From Treponema denticola ATCC 35405 (lineage in GTDB: Bacteria; Spirochaetota; Spirochaetia; Treponematales; Treponemataceae): DNA of 64,000 nucleotides. The notes below the pieces were generated by a model. It had not been told where the DNA came from. It did not search any database and was given only the letters and a program-made list of their open reading frames with translations. Position numbers and translations under genes: made by a program. The stretch lies in NCBI RefSeq assembly GCF_000008185.1, contig NC_002967.9, forward strand, positions 806,001-870,000, written 5' to 3'. Positions 9,208 through 18,014 of this stretch are shown here, in pieces (the stretch's first letter is position 1; each line of letters starts with the position of its first letter).

Positions 9208-10524
9208 ATGGCTAATAATGTATTTGCAAATATGTTCAAAATAAAGGATTTACGAAGCCGTATTTTCTTTACGATCATAGTTTTAGCAGTTTTCCGCTTA
9301 GGTTCGGTACTCACCATCCCCGGTATCGATCCTGGGGCTCTTACAATATATTTCCGACAAGGCCAGGGAAATGCTTTTGCAGATCATATGGACTTCTTTG
9401 TCGGAGGAGCGTTTTCGAACTTTTCGGTATTTATGCTCGGTGTAATGCCCTATATTTCGACTCAGATATTGATGCAGCTTGCCATGATTATTTTCCCGCG
9501 CCTTAAGAAAATAGCGGAAGAAGACGGAGGACGCAAAAAGATTCAGGTTTGGACAAGAATAGTTACCGTCTTTGTTGCCCTTCTTCAATCTTCCGCTGTA
9601 GGTACATGGGCCAGAGCAATACCCGGTGCTGTTGTAATTTCAAGTCCTGTTTTGCACTTGTTTATTACGATGGTTACGGTAACGACAGGTACTATGATTA
9701 CCGTTTGGATGGGTGAACAGATAACTGCAAGAGGTATCGGAAACGGTATTTCAATGTTGATTTTTGCAGGTATCGTTGCCCGTCTTCCTCAGGCCGTTTG
9801 GGAATTGATCAAGCTTGTAAGCAATAACGAATTAAACCTTGTTTTTGTAATTATTGCTTTTGCGATGTTTGTAGGAATTATAGCCTTGGTTGTTTACGAA
9901 CAGCAGGGCCAGCGCAAAATACCGGTTCATTATGCAAAGCGCGTTATCGGCCGAAAAATGTATGGCGGACAGAATACCTATATTCCGTTTAAGATTAACC
10001 CCTCGGGTGTTATTCCCATCATTTTTGCTTCATCGTTTTTAACCTTTCCCCTCATGCTTTCGCAGATGTGGGGCTCGAATGTTTCTTGGTTGGCTTCAGT
10101 TGCAAGATTTTTGCGCTCGGACGGCTGGGGGTATAACGTTCTGTATGTTGTTTTGATTATTTTCTTTGCTTACTTTTACACACAGGTTGCACTTAATCCC
10201 ACGGAAATAGCAAAACAAATAAGGGAAAACGGCGGCTCGATTCCGGGAATTAGAACCGACAAAACCGAAGAATATTTGCAGAAGATTTTAAACAGATTGA
10301 TATTGCCCGGTTCGCTTTATTTGGCTGCGATTGCAGTACTTCCTACTGTAATTCAATGGGCATTTAGTTTCCCCAGAAATATTTCTATGTTGATGGGAGG
10401 AACTTCATTGCTTATTTTGGTTGGTGTTGACTTGGATACAATGAGCCAAGTTGAAGCTTTGCTTAAAATGCACCATCATGACGGCTTGCTTAAAAAAGGC
10501 AAGATTAGATCAAGGAACCTATAG
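9208..10524 (+). CDS. secY: Preprotein translocase subunit SecY
   Basis: 438 residues with about ten hydrophobic segments. Family motifs include FRLGSVLTIPGIDPGAL near the N-terminus, GGAFSNFSVFMLGVMPYIS, QITARGIGNGISMLIF and ADxI-like NPTEIAKQIRENGGSIPGIR. SecY forms the protein-conducting channel with SecE and SecG and is driven by SecA. Its spc location between rplO and rpmJ is usual; adk and map, often next, are absent. Confidence 0.97.
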   Translation: MANNVFANMFKIKDLRSRIFFTIIVLAVFRLGSVLTIPGIDPGALTIYFRQGQGNAFADHMDFFVGGAFSNFSVFMLGVMPYISTQILMQLAMIIFPRLKKIAEEDGGRKKIQVWTRIVTVFVALLQSSAVGTWARAIPGAVVISSPVLHLFITMVTVTTGTMITVWMGEQITARGIGNGISMLIFAGIVARLPQAVWELIKLVSNNELNLVFVIIAFAMFVGIIALVVYEQQGQRKIPVHYAKRVIGRKMYGGQNTYIPFKINPSGVIPIIFASSFLTFPLMLSQMWGSNVSWLASVARFLRSDGWGYNVLYVVLIIFFAYFYTQVALNPTEIAKQIRENGGSIPGIRTDKTEEYLQKILNRLILPGSLYLAAIAVLPTVIQWAFSFPRNISMLMGGTSLLILVGVDLDTMSQVEALLKMHHHDGLLKKGKIRSRNL

Positions 10525-10571
10525 AATTTTTTTTAAGAATGATATAGAATACATTCTTTGAAGGAGTGAAT

Positions 10572-10685
10572 ATGAAGGTTAGAACAAGTGTAAAACCTAT
10601 TTGTGATAAATGTAAGGTTATTAAGCGCAACGGAATAGTACGGATAATCTGTACAAATCCTAAGCATAAACAGAGACAAGGTTAA
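10572..10685 (+). CDS. rpmJ: 50S ribosomal protein L36 (zinc form)
   Basis: 37 residues: [19 protein letters not shown] then a KHKQRQG C-terminus. Zinc ligands Cys11, Cys14, Cys27 and His32 are all present, so this is the zinc-containing form. AAGGAGTG lies at 10561-10568. A 7-bp hairpin (10535-10541 with 10552-10558) sits just before it in the 47-nt gap after secY and could affect translation of this small gene. Confidence 0.95.
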   Translation: MKVRTSVKPICDKCKVIKRNGIVRIICTNPKHKQRQG

Positions 10686-10701
10686 CGGAGGACACTGGAT
10701 A

Positions 10702-11067
10702 ATGGCTCGTATTGCGGGAGTTGACCTCCCTAACAAACATGTTAATGTTTCATTAACATACATTTATGGAATTTCGACTTCATCGGCAAACAAAATTTGT
10801 GAAGCTACAAAGGTTGATCCGATGAAAAAAATGAATGATTTGGATGAAGCCGAGTTAGCTGCAATCCGTGAAGTGATTGACAGAGAGTACAAGGTAGAAG
10901 GCCGCCTTCGAACCGAAGTGGCTTTAAATATCAAACGTCTTCAGGATATCGGATGCTACCGCGGTCAAAGACACAGAAAGGGTCTCCCGGTACGCGGACA
11001 GAGAACTAGGACAAATGCCAGAACACGCAAGGGTAAGAAGAAGACCGTTGCCGGTAAGAAGAAATAA
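10702..11067 (+). CDS. rpsM: 30S ribosomal protein S13
   Basis: 121 residues. [20 protein letters not shown] at the start and [19 protein letters not shown] near the end (here [18 protein letters not shown]) are diagnostic. S13 contacts P-site tRNA and the L5 bridge. First gene of the alpha cluster. Confidence 0.96.
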   Translation: MARIAGVDLPNKHVNVSLTYIYGISTSSANKICEATKVDPMKKMNDLDEAELAAIREVIDREYKVEGRLRTEVALNIKRLQDIGCYRGQRHRKGLPVRGQRTRTNARTRKGKKKTVAGKKK

Positions 11068-11090
11068 TCGTGGTTGGAGGTAATTAAAAC

Positions 11091-11471
11091 ATGGCTACTG
11101 TAAAGAAAAGAAAAGAAAAGAAAAGCATATATGAAGGCAATGTTTATATTCAAGCAACCTTTAATAACACAATTATTACGATAACCGACTTAAAGGGAAA
11201 TGTTCTTTCATGGGCATCTTCAGGCGGCTTAGGCTTTGCCGGTGCCAAAAAATCGACACCCTTTGCGGCTCAGACCGTTGCAGAAACAGCTGTACAAAAG
11301 TGCCAGCCCTACGGCTTGCATGAGGTTCATGTTTTTGTAAAAGGTCCCGGAGTCGGCCGTGAATCGGCTATCAGAACGCTTGGAACAATGGGATTAAAGG
11401 TTCGCTCAATCAGCGATGTAACTCCCATTCCGCACAACGGCTGCCGTCCCAAGAAGACGCGCCGAATATAA
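11091..11471 (+). CDS. rpsK: 30S ribosomal protein S11
   Basis: 126 residues. Contains [35 protein letters not shown] and the C-terminal [18 protein letters not shown]11 forms part of the 30S platform near the E-site mRNA. The N-terminus is a lysine-rich stretch. rpsD, often the next gene in alpha operons, is missing; rpoA follows after 10 nt. Confidence 0.96.
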
Positions 11472-11481
11472 GGAGACGTGA

Positions 11482-12537
11482 ATGGCCCGTAAAAATCTTT
11501 TAAAAGGATTTAAGAAGCCGAAAGGCTTGGAATTTGCTCAGCAAGAATCAACCGAAAGCTATGGTAAGTTTACGGCATCCCCTTTTGAGACCGGTTTTGG
11601 AACAACAATCGGAAATTGTTTGAGGAGAATTTTATTGTCCTCAATTCAAGGTTATGCCATATCGGCAGTGCTTATAACCTCGCATGATGCCGATGGCGTA
11701 CCCCACACAATTTCAAGTGAGTTTGAAAATATTCCGAACGTCTCCGAAGATACGCTGGAAATTTTAAATAAACTAAAGCAGATCCGCCTCCGTTTATCGG
11801 ATGAGTCGGAACAAGGTGACTTTCATTTTGAATTTAAGGGGCCTGCGTCGATAACCAGCAAAGATTTTGCCGTTGAAGGACAGCTTGAAATTTTAGGCGA
11901 ACCTTTTTATGTTATGGAACTTATGAAGGGTGCTAATGTTTCGTTTGATGTTCAAGTAGATTTCGGCCGAGGTTATGTACCGGCAGAAGTTAATGAAAAA
12001 TACATTGAAATTGTCGGAACTATTCCGATGGACGCAATCTACGGTCCTGTTTTAAAGGTAAGCTATGCTATTGAACCTTGCAGAGTAGGACAAAGAAACG
12101 ATTACGATAAGCTCATTCTTGAAATTTGGACTGACAGTACGGTCAGACCTGAAGATGTTTTGGGCGAAGCTGCAAAAATTGCAAAAGATCATTTTTCCAT
12201 CTTTATTAATTTTAACGAAAATGATTATCTCGGTGAAGATGAAGATGATAATGAAGAAGCGGTAATTAAACAGCTTTTAGCAACTTCGATTAATACTCTA
12301 GATTTTTCCGTTCGGGCTAAAAATTGCTTGGACTCGGCCGGTATTAAAACTCTCGGCGAACTGGCTCAGAAGTCGGAAGATGAGATCGAAAGTATGCGCA
12401 ATGTCGGCAGAATGACTTTAAATGAAATTCATGCTAAATTGGCGGAATACAATTTGCGCTTGGGTATGACTGATTACAGTCATCTAAAAAATACGATAAA
12501 AGTATCAAGACAGAAGGAAGAAACAGATGAAGCATAA
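11482..12537 (+). CDS. rpoA: DNA-directed RNA polymerase subunit alpha
   Basis: 351 residues. N-terminal domain ([32 protein letters not shown]) for dimerisation and beta/beta-prime assembly, an acidic linker ([10 protein letters not shown]), and a C-terminal domain with [20 protein letters not shown] and [14 protein letters not shown] helices for UP-element and activator contact. Somewhat longer than the 330-residue E. coli protein. Its end overlaps rplQ by 11 bases. Confidence 0.97.
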
Positions 12538-13066
12538 GAACGGCTTTAATCCGCTTTCGCGTACAACTGCACATCGCCGTGCTTTGCACCGAAATATGGT
12601 TACATCGCTATTTAAGTACGAGCGGATTACGACAACAAAACAAAAAGCGATGGAAGTACGCCGAACTGCGGAAAAATTGATTACACGCTCAAAGGTTGAT
12701 ACATTCAACAACAGGCGTCATGCTGCAAAGTATATCTGGGATGATGATATTGTAAAAAAACTATTCAGCGATATCGGTCCTAGAATGAAAGACAGAAACG
12801 GCGGTTACACCCGTATCTTAAAAATCGGCTTCCGTGAAGGCGATGCAGCTGATGTTGCTATCTTGGAACTTGTAGACTATGACTTTGAAAAAAAGGAAAA
12901 GGATACAAAGAAAAAAGATGATTCAAAAAAATCCGATGACAAAAAGACTTCCAAGAAAGAAGCAGGTTTTAAATCGTCAAAGGGTGAATCAGAACACAAA
13001 AAAAATACCGATCAGGTAGTAGATAGTTCATCAAATCGGAGGTACAACCGTGTCAAAGGCTCATAG
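12527..13066 (+). CDS. rplQ: 50S ribosomal protein L17 with long charged tail
   Basis: 179 residues. The first 120 are a normal L17 ([55 protein letters not shown]). The remaining 55-60 residues are a low-complexity tail of Lys, Asp and Ser, which most L17 proteins lack. L17 sits close to the tunnel exit. The gene starts inside the rpoA end and its tail overlaps the next small gene by 17 bases. Confidence 0.95.
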
Positions 13067-13265
13067 AGGTAAGGGAATCCGCGCAGAGCAAAACCGCGGA
13101 CGTGGGGTATGCCCCGTATGTAACAAAACCGGAATCAAAGTTTTGTACGAACAAGAGATTAACGGTGCAAAAACAAAGATCTGCAAAATATGCAGAGCAA
13201 ACATTAAGAATAAAAAGGCTGCAGAAGCCCCTGCAGAAAAACCCGCTGAAGCATCAGCCGAATAA
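13050..13265 (+). CDS. Small zinc-ribbon protein at the end of the alpha cluster (GTG start)
   Basis: 71 residues, function unknown. It has a basic N-terminus ([17 protein letters not shown]), a four-cysteine ribbon (Cys21/24 and Cys45/48, CPVC and CKIC) and an Ala/Pro/Glu tail. The GTG start at 13050 has CGGAGG at 13037-13042 and lies inside the rplQ tail in another frame, so expression is probably coupled to L17. The ribbon and the position suggest a ribosome- or RNA-associated role. I recall an uncharacterised small gene after rplQ in T. pallidum too, but orthology is not checked. Confidence 0.75.
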   Translation: MSKAHRGKGIRAEQNRGRGVCPVCNKTGIKVLYEQEINGAKTKICKICRANIKNKKAAEAPAEKPAEASAE

Positions 13266-13286
13266 ATTTTTAAGCCTTTTTTGCAC

Positions 13287-13316
13287 AACGCCCGCCTTGG
13301 ATGCGGGCGTTTTTTA
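13287..13316 (+). terminator. Intrinsic terminator of the ribosomal superoperon
   Basis: Nine-bp GC-rich stem, arms 13287-13295 and 13303-13311 (AACGCCCGC with GCGGGCGTT), 7-nt loop, then a run of T to 13316. It lies 21 bases after the zinc-ribbon gene and its T run reaches the stop of the convergent glycosylase gene at 13314. Confidence 0.92.
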
Positions 13317-13676
13317 TATCTCTATATTTTTTTCACGGAGATTAGTAATACATTCCTGCATATATTTTTCATCATGCTCCTTGTAAATAGGACTTGTCTT
13401 TTTGATTTTCTTTAGGTCGGCGTATGGAGGACATTTTTTGCCTCGATAGTTTTTATCTAACCATTCTTCCGAAACCTTATACCCTCTTTTGTTCATCTCT
13501 TCCATTACCAGTTCGTGATATTGAAAAAGTTTGTAGGGTGAGTATAAAAATACATAGTCCACAACAGAATGCTTTTTGCCCCAGCCGTTTCCTCGCAATG
13601 CACAGCATTCTCTGTGCTGCCCCAATAGCTGTTGTGCGGGTAATCTGTTTATCAGGTTTTGATGCCATAGTCTCAT
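13314..13676 (-). CDS. Pyrimidine dimer DNA glycosylase-like protein (TIGR02328 / Pyr_excise type)
   Basis: 120 residues. The opening MRLWHQNLINRLPAQQLLGQ followed by HRECCALRGNGWGKKH, and the later YRGKKCPPYADL, match the family annotated as pyrimidine dimer glycosylase (T4 endonuclease V fold). The His-Arg-Glu triplet corresponds to Arg22-Glu23 of T4 endonuclease V, the damage-site residues. The N-terminal Thr nucleophile of the T4 enzyme is not present (Arg follows Met), so the nucleophile may differ. It starts 1 nt after a DUF1722 gene, forming an operon. Confidence 0.75.
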   Translation of the reverse strand: MRLWHQNLINRLPAQQLLGQHRECCALRGNGWGKKHSVVDYVFLYSPYKLFQYHELVMEEMNKRGYKVSEEWLDKNYRGKKCPPYADLKKIKKTSPIYKEHDEKYMQECITNLREKNIEI

Positions 13677-13677
13677 G

Positions 13678-14064
13678 TTAATTTTCCTCTTCCTTAAAAA
13701 TATTTGAATCTTCTAAATATTTATTAGGATATTTTTTTAGCAAGGTTAAAAGATAGATTAAAATTTCTTTTTTATTTATTTTTCCGTATTTATATAGTTC
13801 AATCATATTTAAAAATTTTTCTTTTGCGTTTTTTTCTGCGCAATTTTTAAAATAGCCCCATATGTGCTGAAGGGAATTGATTACTTCTTTTGGGTTTTCT
13901 TCAAGTTTAATGGCTTGATCAATTAGGAGCTGCACTTCATCAGGGGCTATGTCTTCTTTTTTTAAAAGAGCTCTTATATCCTTATAAATTTTTTGAGACT
14001 TGCTTAAAACCAAATACTTGTTTTGCGCCCAGAGCTTTTGGCTGATTTTTTTATTATCATTCAT
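13678..14064 (-). CDS. DUF1722 (YbgA-type) protein
   Basis: 128 residues, all-helical. The pattern KLWAQNKYLVLSKSQKIYKD followed by SLQHIWGYFKNCAEKNAKEKF and LLTLLKKYPNKYLEDSNIF matches the YbgA/DUF1722 family, whose biochemical role is not established. In E. coli ybgA is next to the photolyase gene phr; here the family is paired with a pyrimidine dimer glycosylase gene, which supports a link to UV-damage repair. This is inference from context. Confidence 0.7.
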   Translation of the reverse strand: MNDNKKISQKLWAQNKYLVLSKSQKIYKDIRALLKKEDIAPDEVQLLIDQAIKLEENPKEVINSLQHIWGYFKNCAEKNAKEKFLNMIELYKYGKINKKEILIYLLTLLKKYPNKYLEDSNIFKEEEN

Positions 14065-14159
14065 TAATCTTATCTTTAAAGCTTAACTGTAGCATGGGAT
14101 TCATTTTTTTTCAAGCATTTTTTCACAAAATTCCATATTTTTGTATATAGTTTCGCCGA

Positions 14160-14188
14160 TTGACAAAGGCTTCCATAATAAATAAAAT
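14160..14188 (+). promoter_or_regulatory. Sigma70-type promoter for the PHP phosphatase gene
   Basis: TTGACA (14160-14165), 17-nt spacer, TAAAAT (14183-14188). The -10 box ends 8 nt before the ATG at 14197, so the transcript would start almost at the start codon, although an AAGG lies at 14191-14194 if transcription starts a little earlier. Confidence 0.6.
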
Positions 14189-14196
14189 TAAGGCCG

Positions 14197-15006
14197 ATGA
14201 AAACGAATAATTTGATAAGCAATTTTCACACCCATACTTATTTGTGTAAACATGCTGAAGGGAAGCCGATCGATTATGTAAAAGAAGCGATTAAGGCCGG
14301 CTGTTCAGCCTTAGGTTTTTCAGACCATTGTCCCTATCCCGATTCTTCGTGGGATTATTGCCGTATGGGGGAATATGAGGTAAATCTCTATAAGAGCATG
14401 GTAGAAGAAGCTGCCATTGATGCGCCTTTTCCCGTATATTTCGGTTTTGAGTGCGAATGGCATCCCCGCTATAAGAGCTGGTACAAGGATTTTTTGAGGG
14501 AGGAACTGAAGTCCGATTTTTTGGTTTTAGGTTCTCACTGGTATGATGTAGACGGCCGCTTGGAATATGCGCCGACCCTTACAAAAAAGGAGCTTTTCGG
14601 TTACATTGATTTTACGATTGAAGGAATGTCATCAGGTCTTTATAATTTTTTAGCCCATCCCGATCTTTTTTTAGCTGATGTTTCAAATATAGATTCAGAC
14701 CATCTGGCCTGTTCAAGGGCCTTAATTCAGGCGGCAATTGATCTTGATGTGCCTATAGAAATAAACGGCTACGGTACTTTTAAAAGAAAAATTGTACGTG
14801 CCGGACGCGATGAGTTTATTTATCCGGTTAGGCAATTTTGGGAACTTGCTTCAGATATGGGGGCAAGGATTATATGTAATTCTGATGCTCATTTCCCCAA
14901 GCATACTATTTTGGGCTGCAGGAATGCAATGGCTTTTGCGGCGAGTCTGGGGATTAAGGTTCAAGATACTGCCGAAGCCCTAGGTTTCCGGAGTATCAAT
15001 GGATAA
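14197..15006 (+). CDS. PHP-domain phosphatase, histidinol-phosphatase (HisJ/HisK) family
   Basis: 269 residues. PHP metal motifs are visible: FHTHTYLCKH at the N-terminus, GFSDHCPYP, the ECEWHP segment, LAHPD and CNSDAHFP near the C-terminus. This family dephosphorylates L-histidinol phosphate in histidine synthesis, but no his genes are near, so another phosphoester substrate is possible. The stop overlaps the acylphosphatase start by 8 bases. Confidence 0.85.
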   Translation: MKTNNLISNFHTHTYLCKHAEGKPIDYVKEAIKAGCSALGFSDHCPYPDSSWDYCRMGEYEVNLYKSMVEEAAIDAPFPVYFGFECEWHPRYKSWYKDFLREELKSDFLVLGSHWYDVDGRLEYAPTLTKKELFGYIDFTIEGMSSGLYNFLAHPDLFLADVSNIDSDHLACSRALIQAAIDLDVPIEINGYGTFKRKIVRAGRDEFIYPVRQFWELASDMGARIICNSDAHFPKHTILGCRNAMAFAASLGIKVQDTAEALGFRSING

Positions 15007-15283
15007 GGAAACTTTGAGAGCTCTTCATGTTATAGTCAAAGGAAGGGTTCAAGGTGTGGGCTTCAGGTATTGGACCCGTTCTCTTGCAAAGAGCCTCAAT
15101 GTAAAGGGACGGGTTCGAAACCTTGCCGATTACTCTGTTGAAATTATTGCCGAAGCCGATACCGATACTTTGGGAGAATTCGTTTATGCTCTCAAGCACG
15201 AGCATCCTTATGCCCGTGTTGAAAGCCTAAATTCAGAAGAGGTAAGGGCTCGAGGTTATACAGACTTTCGGATTGAAGTATAA
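14999..15283 (+). CDS. acyP: Acylphosphatase
   Basis: 94 residues. The active-site loop GRVQGVGFRYW carries the catalytic Arg and is followed by VKGRVRNLADYSVEI with the catalytic Asn (the usual NxxDGxV reads NLADYSV). It hydrolyses acyl phosphates such as acetyl phosphate or carbamoyl phosphate. It overlaps the upstream PHP gene by 8 bases and is probably translated by coupling. Confidence 0.9.
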   Translation: MDKETLRALHVIVKGRVQGVGFRYWTRSLAKSLNVKGRVRNLADYSVEIIAEADTDTLGEFVYALKHEHPYARVESLNSEEVRARGYTDFRIEV

Positions 15284-15318
15284 CAAAACTAAACCTGCCC
15301 TATAAAGTTTAAAAAAAA

Positions 15319-16647
15319 TTATTCTACCTTATCGTACTTTTCTCCGCGGGTAACCTTTCCCATCATAAGCCATGCGAGGAGGAAAAAACATGCACAGTAT
15401 ACAAAGACTGCTCTGTGCCCTGCAAAGTCGATTATAAGACCTGCAAGGAAGGGGGCCAGTATTGCAGCTCCTTGAGAAAATGTATAGTATAAGCCTGTGT
15501 AAAGTCCTATGTGCGAGAAGCCTGCCATCTGCCAAAGCATGGGGAAGGAGTTGGCTATTATACAGATCCAAAAAATACCGAATACAAACATTAAGCCCCA
15601 AAACAGGTATTTTATTTGTCCTTCTGCAAGGCCTAAGATACCTGCAATTTCGATTAAGAAAAATTGGGCCAAACACAAACTCGCAACAACTACCAATGCG
15701 ATTCTTATCATTCTTTTTCGTCCCCACTTGCTTGCAGCATAACCCATTGGAATGGCTGATAGGGCTGAGGCTATTCCTACCATTCCTGCGGCAAAGGCTC
15801 CCTGTCCTGTCGATACACCGAAATGTTTTATACTGTACTCGGCGATGTATGGCAGCATTCCCTGATAGCCTAGGAACCATAAGAAAAGCGAAACAAGAAC
15901 AAATAGAGCACTCTTATCGGGTTTTTCCTCGTCTTCGATTTTTCTGCCTGCCAATACGGTTTTCATTGCCTGTATAAACGGCACTTTTTTTTCTTCTTCA
16001 TTTTCAGAAGAATCGTGTAGGGGCGCATTTTTTTCTTTTACAAAGAAAAATAGCATTAGGGTTGCAAGGATAACCAAAAGACCCGCTGCCGGAAATGAAA
16101 GAACATCCTTTGTATGCCCTATAATGGGAAGGACAGTATCCACATCCATTAGACGGGCTAAAAATAAGGTTCCCACTATTGCTGCAATGTTTCCCATAGT
16201 GTTGATAACTCCGTTCCCTTGAGAGCGGAACTCGGCAGGAACAATGTCCGGCATTAAAGCTATGACGGGGCCTCGCACCGATTGCTTAAATAAATTCAGC
16301 AGGGCAAGAATAATTATCAATGCCGCCAAAGAATTTTTTGCTGCATATGGAATAAAGCTAAAAGTAATTGCCGACAATGGAAGCAGAGTTATAATCCACG
16401 GCATTCGTCTTCCTATTTTCGTACGGGTTCTATCCGACCATGCCGAAACTATGGGGATTAATAATATTGCCAGAACATTATCGATAGACATCAATATTCC
16501 GACAAGCCATTTAAAAGGAATATAACGGCTTAAAAAAATCGTTACATAACTGTCATACAATGGATCCATGAGCCCCATTGTAAAAAAACCTGCTCCGATT
16601 AAAAAAGTTATCGGAAGGTATTTTCTAAATCCTTCTTTTTGTTTCAT
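15319..16647 (-). CDS. MFS transporter, SLC45/GPH-like
   Basis: 442 residues with about twelve hydrophobic segments. The loop SDRTRTKIGRRMPWI after the second/third helix is the MFS signature in the form found in sucrose/cation symporters and GPH-type sugar carriers. RKWGRK-like SKWGRKRMIRIAL marks the second half. The substrate cannot be told from the sequence; a sugar or glycoside is the best guess. TTGGAGAAGCT precedes the ATG. It is convergent with acyP and divergent from the GDPD gene. Confidence 0.8.
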   Translation of the reverse strand: MKQKEGFRKYLPITFLIGAGFFTMGLMDPLYDSYVTIFLSRYIPFKWLVGILMSIDNVLAILLIPIVSAWSDRTRTKIGRRMPWIITLLPLSAITFSFIPYAAKNSLAALIIILALLNLFKQSVRGPVIALMPDIVPAEFRSQGNGVINTMGNIAAIVGTLFLARLMDVDTVLPIIGHTKDVLSFPAAGLLVILATLMLFFFVKEKNAPLHDSSENEEEKKVPFIQAMKTVLAGRKIEDEEKPDKSALFVLVSLFLWFLGYQGMLPYIAEYSIKHFGVSTGQGAFAAGMVGIASALSAIPMGYAASKWGRKRMIRIALVVVASLCLAQFFLIEIAGILGLAEGQIKYLFWGLMFVFGIFWICIIANSFPMLWQMAGFSHIGLYTGLYYTFSQGAAILAPFLAGLIIDFAGHRAVFVYCACFFLLAWLMMGKVTRGEKYDKVE

Positions 16648-16673
16648 AGCTTCTCCAATATTTATTTAATACC

Positions 16674-16702
16674 TTAACAGTATAAACTATATTTGCTATA
16701 AT
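16674..16702 (+). promoter_or_regulatory. Extended -10 promoter of the GDPD gene
   Basis: TTAACA (16674-16679), 17-nt spacer, TATAAT (16697-16702), with TGC directly before the -10 box (extended -10). The predicted leader of about 40 nt carries the GAGGA ribosome binding site. Confidence 0.7.
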
Positions 16703-16748
16703 AGCTATAGTAAAAATAAAGATTATTTAATTTATGAGGAAAAGGAAT

Positions 16749-17528
16749 ATGCATAAAGAAATTTTACCTAATGCAAAAAGACCTCTTCTTTTTGGTCATC
16801 GAGGAGTTTCAAGTTTAGCTCCTGAAAATACGATTGCGTCATTTAAAAAGGCTGTAGAGCTGGGGATTCCAGGCGTGGAGCTGGATGTACATTTAACCAA
16901 AACCGGAGAACTTGCGGTTATTCATGATTCCTCAATTAAGCGCACAGGAAGAATTTATGAAAACGGAAAAATTATCGAGGCTCCTGATCTAAAGGTTGAA
17001 GATTTATCTTGGGAAGAATTACAAAAATATGACTTCGGTATTTGGTTTTCAAAAGAATATGAAGGCGAAAAACTTCCTTTACTTTATGATGTCCTAAAAC
17101 TTCTAGGCTCCGATATCTATGTCGATATAGAAATAAAAATAGATAACTTAAAATATAAGGGAGTTGTAGAAAAAACTTATCAGGTTTTAAAGGATATTTT
17201 AAAAGTTCTGCCGGGAAATCCTCACAGGTTTTTGGTTTCTTCTTTTAATCCCTTTGCTATAAGATATTTTTCAAAGATATGTTCGGATATTCCTACGGCC
17301 TTAATCTATGATAATCATCCCGATAATCTCTTTTTTTTAAAAAAGGGCAGGGGTCTTCTATTTTGTAGGCCGGATATTTTAAAGCCTTCTTATAAATGCT
17401 TTACGAAAAAGAAAGATAAAGAATCTTGGTGTTGGACTGTTGACGATAAAGAAAAAGCCGAGGGCCTTATCAAAAAAGGAGTAACGGGGATTATATCCAA
17501 TCGCCCTCAGGATTTAAACCAAGATTAA
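16749..17528 (+). CDS. Glycerophosphodiester phosphodiesterase
   Basis: 259 residues, cytoplasmic (no signal peptide). GDPD motifs: GHRGVSSLAPENTIASF, VELDVHLTKTGELAVIHD (catalytic Glu, Asp and His) and near the end WTVDDKEKAEGLIKKGVTGI. It splits glycerophosphodiesters from phospholipid breakdown into glycerol 3-phosphate and an alcohol. The start at 16749 is chosen because GAGGA at 16736-16740 gives 8-nt spacing; the ATG at 16734 lies on top of this site. Confidence 0.9.
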   Translation: MHKEILPNAKRPLLFGHRGVSSLAPENTIASFKKAVELGIPGVELDVHLTKTGELAVIHDSSIKRTGRIYENGKIIEAPDLKVEDLSWEELQKYDFGIWFSKEYEGEKLPLLYDVLKLLGSDIYVDIEIKIDNLKYKGVVEKTYQVLKDILKVLPGNPHRFLVSSFNPFAIRYFSKICSDIPTALIYDNHPDNLFFLKKGRGLLFCRPDILKPSYKCFTKKKDKESWCWTVDDKEKAEGLIKKGVTGIISNRPQDLNQD

Positions 17529-17543
17529 GATTCTCATTTTTTC

Positions 17544-17978
17544 CTAAATAATTTGAATAAATCCGCGCTTGTTGTACCAATTTATTGCCGTTTTATTTTT
17601 TGATTCGACATCAAGATAAATTTCCAAATCTTGATTTTTAAAATAGTTTATAACTCTATTTATAAGAGATATTCCGATTCCGCATTTTTGATATTTTTTT
17701 AGAACCGCAATAACACTGATATAAGCCGAATTTTCTTTTATAAAAGAAATAATAAAACCTGCATATTCTTCATTATATTTTGCAATAAAACAAGAGGCGG
17801 GATTAAAAAGATCTATTTTATACCAATCACTTTCCCATGCCTTATCGCAAAAGGCATCGGCATATATTTGAGGAATAATATCTTTGTGTTCAGACTCACT
17901 AAATTCTTCGATTTTAATGTTTTTATTTTTATTATCCAAAAGTTTTTTAGGTATTCGATATTTAATCCAGTCCGGCAT
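17544..17978 (-). CDS. GNAT-family N-acetyltransferase
   Basis: 144 residues. The acetyl-CoA-binding motif A is seen in YISVIAVLKKYQKCGIGISL (consensus Q/RxxGxG/A as QKCGIG), followed by the C-terminal ESKNKTAINWYNKRGF typical of small GNATs. Substrate unknown. TAAGGAGCAAC gives a good ribosome binding site. The C-terminus is short, ending right after the beta strand GFIQII. Confidence 0.8.
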   Translation of the reverse strand: MPDWIKYRIPKKLLDNKNKNIKIEEFSESEHKDIIPQIYADAFCDKAWESDWYKIDLFNPASCFIAKYNEEYAGFIISFIKENSAYISVIAVLKKYQKCGIGISLINRVINYFKNQDLEIYLDVESKNKTAINWYNKRGFIQII

Positions 17979-18014
17979 CTTGTTGCTCCTTAAAATTAAC
18001 TGTTACTTGCCCAA

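Noticed and set aside
10535..10558. Terminator between secY and rpmJ
   Set aside because: The 7-bp hairpin has no T run after it and leads directly into the rpmJ ribosome binding site.
13424..13681. Open frame opposite the glycosylase gene
   Set aside because: Antisense to a recognised family and without a start signal.
14197..15006. Evidence for a histidine biosynthesis locus
   Set aside because: Only the phosphatase family matches; no other his gene is in the window.
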